Source: Sambucus nigra (taxonomy: Eukaryota; Streptophyta; Magnoliopsida; Dipsacales; Adoxaceae). Taken from it: DNA of 64,000 bases. The position numbers were made by a program, and so were the translations under genes. Shown one piece after another: positions 33,543-45,890 of this stretch. The stretch spans positions 786,398,384-786,462,383 of the forward strand of contig OX422207.1 in NCBI GenBank assembly GCA_949130495.1. Reading direction: 5' to 3'. Under the pieces are notes generated by a model. That model was not told the DNA's origin. It saw only the letters and a list, made by a program, of their open reading frames with translations, and did not search any database. The stretch's first letter is position 1, and every line of letters begins with the position of its first letter.

Positions 33543-33806
33543 TGTAACACCTCTAGGAGTGCTACTAAAATAAAGTAAAATACGTCTAATTAAAAACCAT
33601 TTAACTATGAGCAATGGCTAAAAAAAAATTGCAAAATCATAAAATGAATAAATACACTTTTGATTCTCATTAAATCTTAAAAATTTCTTCACAATTACTT
33701 TTACAATAAAAGGTATAAAGATTTTACGATAATCAAAATAAATTATAGTCCTCTCTACTCGTCTATATATCCCAAATCCGAATAAGTCGTATAACTAAGA
33801 TAAACC

Positions 33807-35177
33807 TGTAACACCCCGCGCCCCCGAAAAGAGAACACGCGGCGTGCTACTACAATAAAACTAAACTAAAACCTTAAATAATAAGTATAGAGCATCTAAT
33901 TTCTACAATTTATATATAACAAAACTATAATTCTTCTATTTCCACAATAATAATCACAACAAAGTCTCTCAAATATAAAATTACACCACTAATTTATTTC
34001 AGCAAAAATAAATCTTCCAATCCATGCTCTAAAATAATTCTTCAAATAGCCCATAGCGTCCCAATCCACACTAACCTGCCAACTAAAAGAAAATATGGGG
34101 AAGTACACAATATGACAGGAATAGATGCTCAAACATATTTCGCATGGTGAATAAATCACAACAATACAAATACGAATATTGAAATCAAATGCGAATCTCA
34201 CAAGTATTTTTATCAATATAATTTCTCAACAACACATTAACCGGGTCACTGGACCTCACCATACCGCATCATACTTTATCAAGTAGTCGAAAATTGGAAT
34301 CTTGGCGGGTGCCCAACCTCCGTGCCATATTAAAATCTCATGGAAACATGCTCAACACAAATATAATATATCACAATGAATCAATAATTATATTCCAACA
34401 ATTTTCAGATTTCAAATGAATATCACAATTCAACATGAGTGCAGTCGACACAGAAAACAAACGGAATACTCTCGAGAGAATTTAGGAGCATATTGTGTAA
34501 GTCCCCTACCTCAAAATCATCACATAAATCGACACATAAAAATCAGCCTCTAAATTTGATCGCACCATCACGTTCCTCTCGTAAAAATAATCAAATCTTG
34601 TTCTAGCCTAAACTCGAGAAAACACCAAATAAGCCTTCTAATCTAAGGTTGAAATCTTGAATAAGTTTAGGGCTATGGTTTGTAGATGAAAGGGAGTAAT
34701 TTTGGAGAGATCTTCTGGATGAAAAGTTTGAGAAAAAGTGATTTGAAAAGTCCATCCACAAATTAGTTGTGATATATAAAGGAATAAGAGTTTGATTAAG
34801 AAAAGAGTTATAATCGGATACAAACACTCAAAAAATCATTACGAACGATCGGACCGTCAGAATGGCTTGAAATTTTAGTATATTGTAGCAAACAGCGAGA
34901 CAGGACTGCTGTGAAAAATTCAACTCGATTGGACGGTCGAATTTCTAAAAATATTTTTTTTTGTAGAGATTTTTATGTTTTGAGGACTCTTCTATATAAT
35001 AAAAATTCAATTAGAACTCAATTTTAATTTCGATTCCAATTCCGTTTGAAAATTTATTTTTCAAATATAAAAGTCAACATTTTAAATTATAAAATTTATA
35101 AAATCCAAAATTTTATTTTTCTCCGATTTCCAAAATTAATTTAAAAATTCCCATTTAAAAAAATTCGGGTTGTTACA
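33807..35177 (-). mobile_element. Solo LTR, 1371 bp, nested in another LTR
   Basis: TGTAACACCCCGCG ... CGGGTTGTTACA, flanked by AAACC at 33802-33806 and 35178-35182. Read on the minus strand it matches the family of 17857-19118. A pair of inverted words (GGACCGTC, GGACGGTC) lies near 34850-34940, at a U3-like distance from its start. Confidence 0.93.
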
Positions 35178-35645
35178 AAACCTCTACTCGAATCAAAACA
35201 TGTCACTTATATATAAGTTGTAGGGGTGAGTAGAAAACTCAGTGGGGTTGTATAAATACTTCAAGTGAAATACACATACTCGTGCGTGCATATTAGCGTA
35301 TGCATATAAATACTCAACTATCTTCCCAAGATAGATATCACAATCTAGGATTTCACATGTGTCACTACCCATCCTAATATCCCCATGTATCAAAATCCCT
35401 ACCGCACTTCCCTCAGTATGGTATGGACTCTCAATCATCTCTCTTGTTAATTATCCTCCCAACACATCATAGACCCGAAAATAATATCATCACAATTACA
35501 AGGCACGGTAGGATCTTTCCCCTCATTGTTCTATCACAATGTCTTAATAATACACAATAACATGGCTTAATAACCTCAACGGGTACATGCCATGGTCATG
35601 AGACAATAGGCAAGAAAATAACTTGAAACCACACTCCATTAAGCA

Positions 35646-37158
35646 GTGATAAAATTCTCAAGAATGCAAATGAGTGAGGAAGAAAGCTTTAATGACTACT
35701 ACACTAGGTTGAGTAAATAGTAAATGCCTCATTCAATCTTGGTGAGAAAATTCCCAAGAATAAAGTTATCAAGAAATTATTGAGAATACTAGCCTTTAAA
35801 TTTAATACCATAGTTGTTATCCTTAACGAGATTATAAAAAATGACACTTATAGTCTTTAAGAGCATGTAGGATCATTTCAAGTTTATGATTAAGAAGAAA
35901 ATGAGTGTTTCAAAACCAAAGAAGGATTGAGCATTTATGGTTGAGTAGAGTGAGAAGAATGTGTCAATAAGGGTGATGACAAACCAAAAGATAATGTTGA
36001 AGTGTATATGGCTTTATTTTTCAAAAGGTTTAGAAATTTTTACAAAAATGACAAAACCTTTTTCAAAAGTGAAAAGAGAATTGAACCTAAACCTTATAAA
36101 TCCACTAGACATCACCCAAACGGAGAAAATAGTGCATACAAGAGAAGAAAAAAGGGAGAAGAATATCATGGCTATGGTTGTGGTGGAGTAAGACATCACA
36201 TCAATGTTTCCTACTCATTTGAAGAAGCAAGAAAAGAGTAGATATGTAGATAAGAAGAAGAAGATCTACAAAGTTAGTTTAAGTGACTCGGGGAGTGATT
36301 CTGAAGAGAGTTCCTTGAGTGAAGAGAGTGGAAGTAGGATAACCTTTATGGTTAGACTTGAAGAAATAAGAATGTGAGTGAACATAGGATGTCACTTTAG
36401 AGTGTTGTGAAGATAAATATGATCAAGTCATATAGTCGTAAATTACTTAGTGATTTATTATCTTGTATTGGCAAAGGTTCTCACACTTCGATTCCTTGAT
36501 CACTAGATAAAATTTATAACAAGGCTAATGACATTCATAAGGACTTTGATGAACTCCATTAATAATATTTAAAGTTAAAGAAATTAAACATTAAGTTCTT
36601 AAATATACTGAAAACTTTTCAATTTGAACAAGATGAGAAAGTTAAAAATGTTCAATTGGAATGCTTGAAACTCAAGGAGAAGATTGATGCTTAGAAAAAT
36701 GAGAATGATTCTTTAAAAAATAAAAATGAAATCGTTTTAAAACAAAAAAAAATGTCAAACTTAAAAAAAAAATTAAGAGTTGATTTTAAAAAATTGAAAA
36801 CTGAGTTGCATAATGCTAAGCATTTAAATATTGAAATAATTGATTAAACAAATGATCTTAATAAAATTTTAATGACTCGTTGTCAAGTGGAAAATGATAA
36901 ACATGTAATTGGCTATGTTAAACTTTTAAAAGAAAGAGTTTGTATTTCAAAATCAAAAGTTGAGATTTCTTCTCATTGTGAAAAAAGGATAAAGAACAAT
37001 TTTATCAATTGAAAAAGAAAGAAGCCGCTCCCAACTCCGCATGTAAGAGTAGTTGGTTATTTATTTTGTGGGAAGAAGAATAATAATGATCTTTTTTATT
37101 TGAAAAAGAAGAATCTTAAGAAAGTTGATAAGAGAGCTCATGAAGCTGAGTGTATGTT
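35646..37158 (+). pseudogene. SIRE-like copia gag remnant
   Basis: Open pieces in order read MSEEESFNDYYTRLSK, NLGEKIPKNKVIKKLLR and DTYSL with GSFQVYD, typical of SIRE-type gag. A worn zinc knuckle follows near 36170, then MFPTHLKKQEKSRY and a Ser/Asp/Glu tract (SDSGSDSEESSLSEE, 36290-36330). A Lys/Asn-rich coiled-coil stretch runs to 37158. Stops and shifts are frequent. The 5' edge is set by the upstream LTR derivative and the 3' edge by the LTR starting at 37159. Confidence 0.72.
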
Positions 37159-39235
37159 TGTAACAACCCCTAATTTAATTTGGTAATTAATTAAATTAAT
37201 TTAAAATTGGAAAACCTAGATTAAAAGACTCCTAATATGAGTATATATAGGTTTTGTGTCGTTTAGAAGAGTTCTTATAACATAAAACTCTCTAGGCAAA
37301 AAAATAGAGCCAAAATAAAAATCCAGCTTCAGAGATTTGTCACGGCCTTCGATTATGACTAATTGTTTGTCACGGTTCTGTATCATGACTAATCCGGTGA
37401 ACTATTTTAATTTTAATAGAATTATAATGCCATTTAAACTATAATTTTATCATGGATTTAAAGCGTCACTAACCGTTTATCACGTTTTTTTAGCGTGGCT
37501 AATTGGTGAACTTTTTAGTTTTAATACAATTCTATTTGGAATAAAACTCCTAACTCCTTATATATTACTATTAATTCATGGATGGACTTTTAAAATAACT
37601 TTGTCACAAATTTTTACACCAGAAGACCTCTCCAAAATTATTTTCTCTCATCTACAAACCTTAGCCCCAAAGTTAATCAAGTTTTAACCCAAGATTTGAA
37701 GGCTTAATTGGTGTTTTCTCAAGATTATTCAAGAACGACTCTTTGCTCATTTTCTGAGAGGAATCCAACCATGTAATAAGAATTTCTTCATCTTAATCAT
37801 AGGTATGAATACTCTATTCATTTCCTTTAGTATTATGCATCTTAAGTGTCGCCCAAACCCTTAATCACGTATTTTTGATAAAATCAATTAGCAACTTAAT
37901 TAGAGAAAGTAAACACTTAATTATGAGGCTGATTTTATGAAACTTTTAAATATTAATTAATATTTGAAACCCTTGGGTATGTAGGTTAGATTATTGAATT
38001 TTATGGTTTCGGGTGTAGGTTCTCGTGTAGAATTTTATGGGGTTATTTATACGGTTAATGGGACGCGTTCACACTTATAAAAATTAGATTTTTTATAAAA
38101 GAGAACGATTATGACGTATGTAATATTATTACATGTTAATTAATTTAACATTATTAAATGAAAATTATTGTGTTGAAATCACGACGGTGTTATTAATTGA
38201 TTTAAATTAAATTGGGACATTTATGATTAAATTGTTATGTTGTTCATATTAAATTGTGTTTTGTGTGATTTGTTTTAGTCACTTTTGCCATCGCGAGGAC
38301 GAGGGGCTTTTGGGTAGTATATTGCTCACCTTTATTTTAGGATGCTTACTAGGTATGGGACAGATGGGTAGGCCTTGGTTATAATTTATGCTTGCTAGGT
38401 GTGGGACTAGTTGGTGTAGATTCGTGCAAATTTTATATTCGGGGGTGGAGATGATTTTTATTGTTTTTCATCGTTACGCTAGCCTAGGCATGAGACTAGG
38501 ACGAGATTAATGTTGGTAATTCATCCTATATGTAGGATAATACGTATGTGCACTTTAGGGACCCTTAGGTATAGGACTAAGGGATATTTTGAGGATCTCA
38601 CATCGATAATAAGTGTGGGGTAAATTGATCAAGTAAATTAATGAGAATTAACGCCTAAGATAATAATAGGTATTAAAATATGGGCGACATAATGTACGGG
38701 GGCCGACAGTTTAAACGGGCTCGTGTCGTGTGTGAAATCTTATCAAATTGCTGGATCGACAGTTTAAACAGATCAACTGACATTTTGATAAGGGAAAGTG
38801 TAAAACTTTTGTGAGAATACCACTCGGGGCGGGAAGACCACTATAATAAAATTGAGAAGTATAATGAGATTGGGTTAATTTAATTAAATTAACAAGTTGG
38901 GGGCTTTTGGATATTTAAAATCATATTGGTGTGTATTTTCTTTATAAGAACTACTGAGGGTAGTTAGTGATTTGTGCTATCGCATTTAATTATATTCCGT
39001 TTAATTAAAATATTCTATTGTGATATTTATCATGTATAATGCTACTGTCTGGATTCAAAGATCCTATTTGAGGGGAGTAGTGTGTATTCATGCTCGGGGC
39101 TCTGACCTCGTGCGTTGACTAACTTTTTCAGAAATAAGTTTGGAGAAGATGCATAGGATTATTTGGAGACTTCCTTGGATATGCAGTTGAAGTTATTTAC
39201 TTTATGCGTATTAGTTTAGTTTAGTTTCTTTTCCT
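37159..39235 (+). mobile_element. Truncated chromovirus-type LTR inside the SIRE-like copia
   Basis: Starts TGTAACAACCCCTAATTTAA at 37159, immediately after the gag remnant. It has a TATATATAGG box at about 37243, repeats of TTTGTCACGG (37335-37500) and further GC-rich U5-like blocks (AGGTATGGGAC near 38350). I find no TTACA end and no copy of the preceding ATGTT, so the right end is missing or rearranged. The edge at 39235 is approximate. Confidence 0.6.
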
Positions 39236-39250
39236 TCGTATTTACATTGA

Positions 39251-39421
39251 GACTTAGTTTATATGTCTCATATCTCTCACAAACATGTGTAGTTTACATT
39301 GAGACTCAGTTTATATGACTCAGTTTACATTGAGACTCAATTTATAAAGATCCATCAGCATGTGAATACACATGCTGAGTCTCAATGTAAACTACACATA
39401 TTGAGTCATATAAACTGAGTC
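39251..39421. repeat. Imperfect inverted repeat with direct sub-repeats
   Basis: The left arm (39251-39309) and right arm (39375-39421) pair. They include a perfect 25 bp match (39285-39309 with 39375-39399) and a perfect 19 bp match (39304-39322 with 39402-39420). The word TTTACATTGAGACT recurs at 39241, 39293 and 39325. It sits exactly between the truncated LTR and the resumption of copia coding sequence (39424), so it looks like filler from a repair or template-switch event. Confidence 0.8.
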
Positions 39422-39423
39422 TA

Positions 39424-40594
39424 AAGACCATCCTTCCACAAAAATTGTGAGTGATGTCTTTGAGCCTGTAAGAAGTAGAAATTAGTTACGTCAAGTGACT
39501 CACTTAATTTCTTTTGTCTCCTTAATGGAATAAAAAATAGTTAATGAAGCACTAAATGATTCTTATTGGGTTGATGCGATGCAAGAGGAGATAGCTCAAT
39601 TCAAAGATCATGACGTTTGGTATTTAGTACTAAGGCATAAGGAGATGAAGGTCATCGGTACAAAATGGATTTTTAAAAATAAGACTGATGAGAAAGGAAT
39701 AGTCATTAGAAACAAAACTAGGCTCGTTGCCCAAAGGGTACGCGTAAATAGAAGGAATAGACTGTAATGAGACTTTTATTCTGGCGACTCGCCTCGAATC
39801 GATGAGATTACTTCTAGTTGTATCATGCCATTTACAATTCAAAATTATCAAATAGATGTCAAATCATCTTTTTTGAATCGCATTCTGACTGAGGAAGTGT
39901 ACGTGGGACAACCCAAATGATTTCATAACCCATATAATCCCAATCACATATATAAACTAAAAAAGGCTATTTACGATTTAAAACAAGCTCCTCGTGCATG
40001 GTATGAGCGATTAACAACGTTTTTATCTCAAAATGGTTTTGTTAGAGGCGGAGTCGATAAAACCTTGTTTGTTAAAAAATCTAATAAGGATATTTTAATT
40101 GCTCAGATATATGTTTATGATATTATTTTCGGATCTACTTATCAAAAATAGGTGGACTCTTTTTTTAAAGCCATGAGTATTGAGTTTAAAATGTTAATTA
40201 TGGGGGAGCTACAATACTTTATAGGACTCCAAATTAAATAATGTGATGATGGATTGCTTATTTTGCATTCTAAGTACGCTAAGGATTTGATTTCTAAATT
40301 TATACTTGAAAATGCTAAGACATCTTCCACACCTATGGCAATTAAGACTAAGTTAACTAAAGATGAAAATGGCACTACTATTGACCCCATTTTATATCGT
40401 AGTATAATTGGTAGTTTACTATACTTTACTGCGTCTAAACCTGTTATTCAATATGCTATCTGCATTTGTGCCTCGTTTTAATTCGACCCTAAAGAGTCTC
40501 ATCTCACTTGTGCTAAAAATATTTTAAAATATGTGAAAGGTACAATTAATTATGAACTTTGGTATTCTATTGACTCTACTTGTGAGATAATTAG
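39424..40594 (+). pseudogene. SIRE-like copia reverse transcriptase
   Basis: Coding resumes with KDHPS, then GTKWIFKNKTDEKGIV (39650-39700), YKLKKAIYDLKQAPRAWYER (about 39950-40010), GGVDKTLFVKK and IAQIYVYDIIFGS. The catalytic YVDD reads YVYD. It continues GELQYFIGLQIK, SKYAKDLISKF and YRSIIGSLLYFTASKP and stops inside RNase H at the solo LTR. There are several stops and two frame changes. Confidence 0.88.
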
Positions 40595-41538
40595 TGTGAC
40601 ACCCTACCTAATTAAATACCGGGTGATCAGTCCTTCATTAAATTAAAATCAAGGTGAACGGTTGGTTCATTCTTAGCATCACTGTTGCAATATAAAATTA
40701 CCAATTTAAGCACCCTAAATAATTAAGCTAAGTGTCAAAACAATTTAAAGTCTTATTTTCATTTTATTAAATTCCAATATGAAAACCATTTTAATAAACA
40801 ACAGTTTAAGAATCACATAAATACTAAGGATGATAATTAACACACAAGAATCAAACCATCTAGATAAACCAAACCAAGTTTAAGAACTATAACTGAAATC
40901 ATCCTGACAAGAGTTAATTCCTAAAGATTACTGAATACTGGAAATATAAATAAACATAAATCTCTGGCAAATCCAAACGGAATAGGAAAAGGGGCGACAC
41001 ATGCCCTAACTAAGCAGAACTAAAACAAGAACATAATCAATGAAGAGGTCGTCTAAAGCAAGGTCCTGCAACTCCCACATAGGCTGCAGCACGTCCAGTC
41101 CAAAGAATCTATGCATGACGCCTCTGTGGCTGGGCACCTGTAATACATACATATATATACAAGAGAGAGAAAAGACAGGAAACGAGTTAGAGCCCGAGTG
41201 TAAAACAGTTTAAAATAGTTTAACAAGTATTTAAAATGCTTACCGGCTAATTTAGCAACCATGTTAGTATGCGACACTCTCTTAAGAATTCTCACCTCTC
41301 ATCTAGTGTGCACGCCTACCGTACTAATAAATCTCATAAGTCTATCTAACTTATTCCCATGAAGTTTTATTTTCGAGAATTAATCAAAGCTATGATATTT
41401 AGTTTAGAGATCAATCTCTTCATGATTACTTACGTTACTTAGGATATCTCAGTACCATTACAAAGTTTCCAAACACTTACTAGAAAGTTTGGAGCATTTA
41501 TTAAATACTTAACTACTTATACACACATTAGAAGATTT

Positions 41539-41540
<2 letters not shown>

Positions 41541-41580
<40 letters not shown>
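41541..41580. repeat. (AT)20 microsatellite
   Basis: Uninterrupted AT repeat of 40 bp inside the solo LTR. Confidence 0.95.
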
Positions 41581-41584
<4 letters not shown>

Positions 41585-42435
41585 CACTCATATAATATAT
41601 ATACAATCGGCACCCCACATGAAATCTATGGTGATTGCATACTCTGTTATCAAGTCCCCGTATCTCTCGTACTAAGGGAAATACTAGTTCGGAATCACTC
41701 TCGAACTATATTAATACAATACACACAAAATGGAGGCGAAGCATAGTTCCAAGTCACTAAGAGGTCAGCACATACCCCTCACGTCTCTTAGGACCGCACG
41801 ATTATCATTTCTCAAATAGCCTGTACCAAGGAATCCTATATTCTAGGGTACAAGTCAATATCCCCCCATAAAGGCCCCATCGAGATAAGATTGTCCTGAC
41901 GCGGCAATCTCCGTGATAGCAAGTAGCGCGGTTATGATTATTCACAAATATAATATTTAATATATGTACACAGTCACACGGTCATATATATAGATATTCA
42001 CATTTTCCAAATTAGGTTCGTCCACGACCCATAATTATTAATATCTGTTCTTAGCACAATTTTACCCAATTATCTCGCATAAAGGATTCATCTCTTTTAC
42101 TCTCACTTATAATTATTTCATACTTACTTCTCATCTCTCGAAGTATTCCTTCTTACTAATATATAATTTCAGTAGGTACACCCTCTCTAACCTTCTGGTC
42201 TAAGTCTTTCACGAGTCTCTAAATTCTTTAGTGAACGTACGCACAATTTTTAACGTGTGACTAAATCCCCCGTTAACCCACAATTTCATCCCATATTAAA
42301 TTTCACTCAACGGAGTCTACTTAGACCCTATTGATCCTCTTCATGACCCATTATACTATTTAAATGATATTCAAGGGTTCCTACGTGTTTTATATGGATT
42401 AAACAAAAAGGGAAAAAATATGCAGTTTTTCAGGA

Positions 42436-42480
42436 GGGGTCGATCGATCGAGGAAAGGGGTCGATCGATCGATCAAGCAG
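42436..42480 (-). promoter_or_regulatory. Spaced GATCGATCGACC module in the solo LTR
   Basis: On the minus strand: TTGATCGATCGATCGACC, 9 bases, then GATCGATCGACCC. A TATA-like CATATAAAACACG follows at about 42388-42400. The same module with the same 9-base spacing occurs in the unrelated LTRs at 53819-53863 and 58501-58545. A regulatory role is inferred only from position. Confidence 0.5.
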
Positions 42481-43593
42481 GTATTCCGAATTTCGCCATT
42501 GTTAACTACGGGTTTTCTTCTCCAACCTCAACCAAAAATCCATTAACGATCCCCAAACTCCCAAACAAAATTACTAATGGTTACATATACCTATATACAT
42601 GATTTCCTACGTGAAACATGTACAAATTTATCAAAGGTATTGAATTAATGGGGTAAATCATCATAATTATCAAGAACCCTAATTTTTCATAAAACTTCCA
42701 TTCTTCTAATTCTTTTCTAGATTTCTTGCTTCTAAACCAATACAATTTCGTGGGTAATCCTCTACATATGTTGAGATTTCCAGAATATATCTATTTCCTC
42801 TAAAACATGTGATTTAAATTCTCTAAATCATTAAATTCTTCTACGAAACATGTATTTAACAATCCTATTCTAACATGGGTGAAACATTAACTAAAATAAA
42901 AGCAAGATAGATACTTGCTTGGGATTCTAATGTCTAATTTGATGATAAGGGGGATATAGTTGCGTTCCTCGTCTTACGATCTATGTTTTGGCGGTGGTGG
43001 TGGTGCAATCGAATGGGTTCTTGGCCTTGGATTTCTTAGAAAACTTCCTACCTTCTTCTCTAATGGCCGTTTTTATGTTTCTGTGATTGTTAACCCCAAA
43101 ATCTAACCTCTAATAGCTGATATAACTTAGAAAAATTCGTGGGTTTAATTATCTAAAAATACAAAATGACTATAATACCCTCTCGGGATGCCAATTAAAC
43201 CCAAAAACGCCCCGAGATCCAAACTAAACTCCCGGGTACACTTTTCTGATTATCTCGACCCTTCCGAACACTTTGGCGCACTCAAAATGACCATACGGAC
43301 GACTTATAATTTATTAACTTATTATAATAATAATTTAGTCCCGACACGACACAAGCGTGTCCCGACTTAATTTCCATAATTATCATATTATTCATTCGTG
43401 AAAATTTTAATAAATTCAATTATACATATTACTTTACCCATTAAGTAATATTCAACAAATTCTCAATAATTACTAACTCTCATCATGCTCGTAAATATTT
43501 AAAATAAATTTTTGGATTAATATAAAATTAATATCTCAATTTAAATTTAATAAATCCCCAAATTTAAAAGCCATAAAAATACAGGGTATTACA

Positions 43594-44060
43594 ATTGGGT
43601 ACTTAGATGCGAATTGGGGCGGTAGTACAGATGATTGTCGTTCCACTTCAGGTGGTTATTTTTATCTAGGACAAAATTTAACAGGCTGGTCTAGTAAAAA
43701 GCAAGCTAGTGTTACATTATCTACTACTGAGTCTGAATATATTGTTGTTGGTTTATGCTGTGCTCAACTTGTATGGATTAAACAAAATCTACATGATTAT
43801 GGTGTATTTGAGTCTAAAGTTCATCTTTATTACGATAATGAAAGTGTAGTGAATATTTCTAAAAATCCTATGTAATATAGTCAAACCAAACACATTAATA
43901 TTCGTCATCACTTTATCATAGAGTTAGTTGAATTTAAAGAGTTAGTTATTGAACATGTTGTTATTGATAAACAACTTGCTGATTTATTTACTAAACCATT
44001 AGACAAAGCCCCTTTTGAAAGACTTCGACACATGATCAGAATGATTATACTCGATAATTA
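43594..44060 (+). pseudogene. SIRE-like copia RNase H
   Basis: Continues the frame broken at 40594: GYLDANWGGSTDDCRSTSGG, WSSKKQASVTLSTTESEY, LYYDNESVVNISKNPM (followed by a stop), HINIRHHFI and QLADLFTKPLDKAPFERL, ending at TAG 44058-44060. No env-like ORF follows. Confidence 0.88.
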
Positions 44061-44520
44061 GAAAAAATTTAGTTATGTCTTTATTCTTTGTACAAGACCT
44101 TCTGAGATTTTAGGATAAAGTTATCGAGAGAATACGATATCTTTTAATATCAGTTTAATGTAGGAGACACTTATTAGACTTTTGACTAACACTTTTCTAG
44201 TTAGCTCTCAACCATTGTCTAATTTAGTCAAAATATAGGGAAAAAATGAGTACATAATTTTGATCAAGTTGTCGTTTTCATTTCTATATTGCATACTTTT
44301 TGCACAAATTCTGAAATTTTATTAAGCATATTCTTCTCACTTGCTTCTTGGAAGATTGGTGTTTTGTATTTTTAGGATTACTTCTCACCTATCAGTTTAT
44401 GTCTTTTCTTATCTAGGATTGGGTGGGTAAATAGAAAAACTTTTGTATAGGAAACTCTATGATTCTTTTTACCTTAGTATGTCATTTGATGTACTCAAGG
44501 GTTTTGTCAAAATTGGTCCA

Positions 44521-44531
44521 ATGGGGGAGAT
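44521..44531 (+). other. Polypurine tract of the SIRE-like copia
   Basis: CAATGGGGGAGATTG precedes TGAAGGTCC, the usual junction before a SIRE-type 3' LTR. Confidence 0.65.
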
Positions 44532-45890
44532 TGAAGGTCCCTATGTAGAACACTCTTACGGTTAGGGTTTTATAGTGTTTAGATATATATTCCTTCATCT
44601 AGTTGGACTGAAATATTGACGAGATATTATGTGTACATATGTTATGTCTAGACTACCAATGCTTATGCTATGCTCACTATACAACATCTCTCAAAGTTCA
44701 GCTCAAATTGCTTTAAAAGATAAGGTAGTCTCTCAGGTTTTCCACAACCATGGCTCATAGAAATATTTCTAAGTCACATAGGACACTACACACTACATTT
44801 CATAACATCATTTCTTATGATTTGTCTTTGTATGCTTAAGGAGGATTTTTAAATATTTTTAAAACATTTTAAACATTTAAATCAAATTAATTCTTAAATT
44901 TGTGTAAAAATATTGGAAATATTTTTCTGGATTTTTCTCATATTTTTTGGGAATTTTTCTAATTTAATTTTGATTTTAAAATGATTTTAAAATGATTTAA
45001 AATTCTAAATCAAACATTTGTTTTATTTCTGATTTATTTTTATTGCTTATACTATGTGTTATACGCGTGTTATACATGTTTTATACGTTGTATTATACAC
45101 AACTTTTACATGTTCTATATAGAAGCTTCGAGATGCCATGTGTCACGATCTTAACCTATCTATTTGTGTTTTTTTAGGAACTGTTTGATCATGTTTATAT
45201 CAACGACTGAGTTTGTATGGTGGAAATTTATGTGCTATTTTTTCTTTTAATCAGCACACATCTCACGTCTTATAAATTGAGACCATGGGTCTTCATTTTA
45301 AATCGTTGAGAGAATTTGAGAGCTACCGAAACTTTTCCCAAATCAATTCTAAAGAGTGAAAGAGAGAGCACACACACTTCACACACACACACAGTGTTCT
45401 TCATTCGATTTGATCTCCCTTGTAGATTAAATCTAAACACATAACACTTCTATCGTTTTGATTTTAAGTTTATGTATATGATTTGTTTGAAAAACATTTG
45501 AATCTTTTTTAATCTTTTCAAAAACTCTCCTATTAGGGTTTGTATATTGTGTTACAAACTTATTTGAAAAAGAACCCTAATATTTCACTTCTGATTTGCA
45601 ACGTTTGATTCTGTTGAAAGTGAAATCTCTTATCTATTATTCAGATATGTCTTAAGATAGTTCTTGTTGTGTTTTCTATTCGATATTTTGTTATATACCT
45701 TAGTTTTTATCTCGTAACCCCTGGTATACCATGAAACTCTCAGAGTTGAAAGGCATTTGTCATGAAACAAGAACCACAACACACTAAAGGTCACATATTT
45801 TGTGTATCTCGTTTGTCTTGTTAAGGTCTTTGCTAAAACTTTTTGCATGTTTGTATAATCGTTCCTATTTGATTTGTTTTTAGTGGGAGT
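44532..45890 (+). mobile_element. 3' LTR of the SIRE-like copia
   Basis: Starts TGAAGGTCCCTATGTAG after the polypurine tract. A CTTATAAATTGAGACC TATA region lies at about 45270, followed by a leader rich in AGAGAGAG and ACACAC (45360-45392). The outer end is not defined; 45890 is approximate. The matching 5' LTR is not recognised in the window. Confidence 0.6.

Larger units (their letters stand above)
31755..35645 (-). mobile_element. Deletion derivative: LTR, primer site, short leader, LTR
   Basis: Two copies of one LTR family lie head to tail on the minus strand. The upstream copy (33543-35645) is missing its first ~1 kb and is interrupted by a solo LTR. The downstream copy (31755-33384) starts TGTAATACCTCG and lacks its last ~20 bases. 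Only about 158 bp separate them (33385-33542). The copies share AACCATTTAAC, GCAATGGCTAAAA-type and ATTCTCATTAAATCT blocks. A third, partial copy is at 52330-53124. Short deleted forms like this can move if a related element supplies proteins, but no target duplication is visible here. Confidence 0.7.
40595..43593 (-). mobile_element. Solo LTR, 3.0 kb, inside copia RNase H
   Basis: On the minus strand it begins TGTAATACCCTG and ends GGGTGTCACA. Flanks are ATTAG (40590-40594) and ATTGG (43594-43598), one mismatch. The copia reading frame crosses the insert cleanly (CEII then GYLDANWGG), which fixes the edges and shows ATTGG is the original. It carries a 40 bp (AT)n microsatellite at 41541-41580 and a spaced GATCGATCGACC module at 42436-42480 (minus), followed by a TATAAAA box near 42390. 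Confidence 0.92.
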
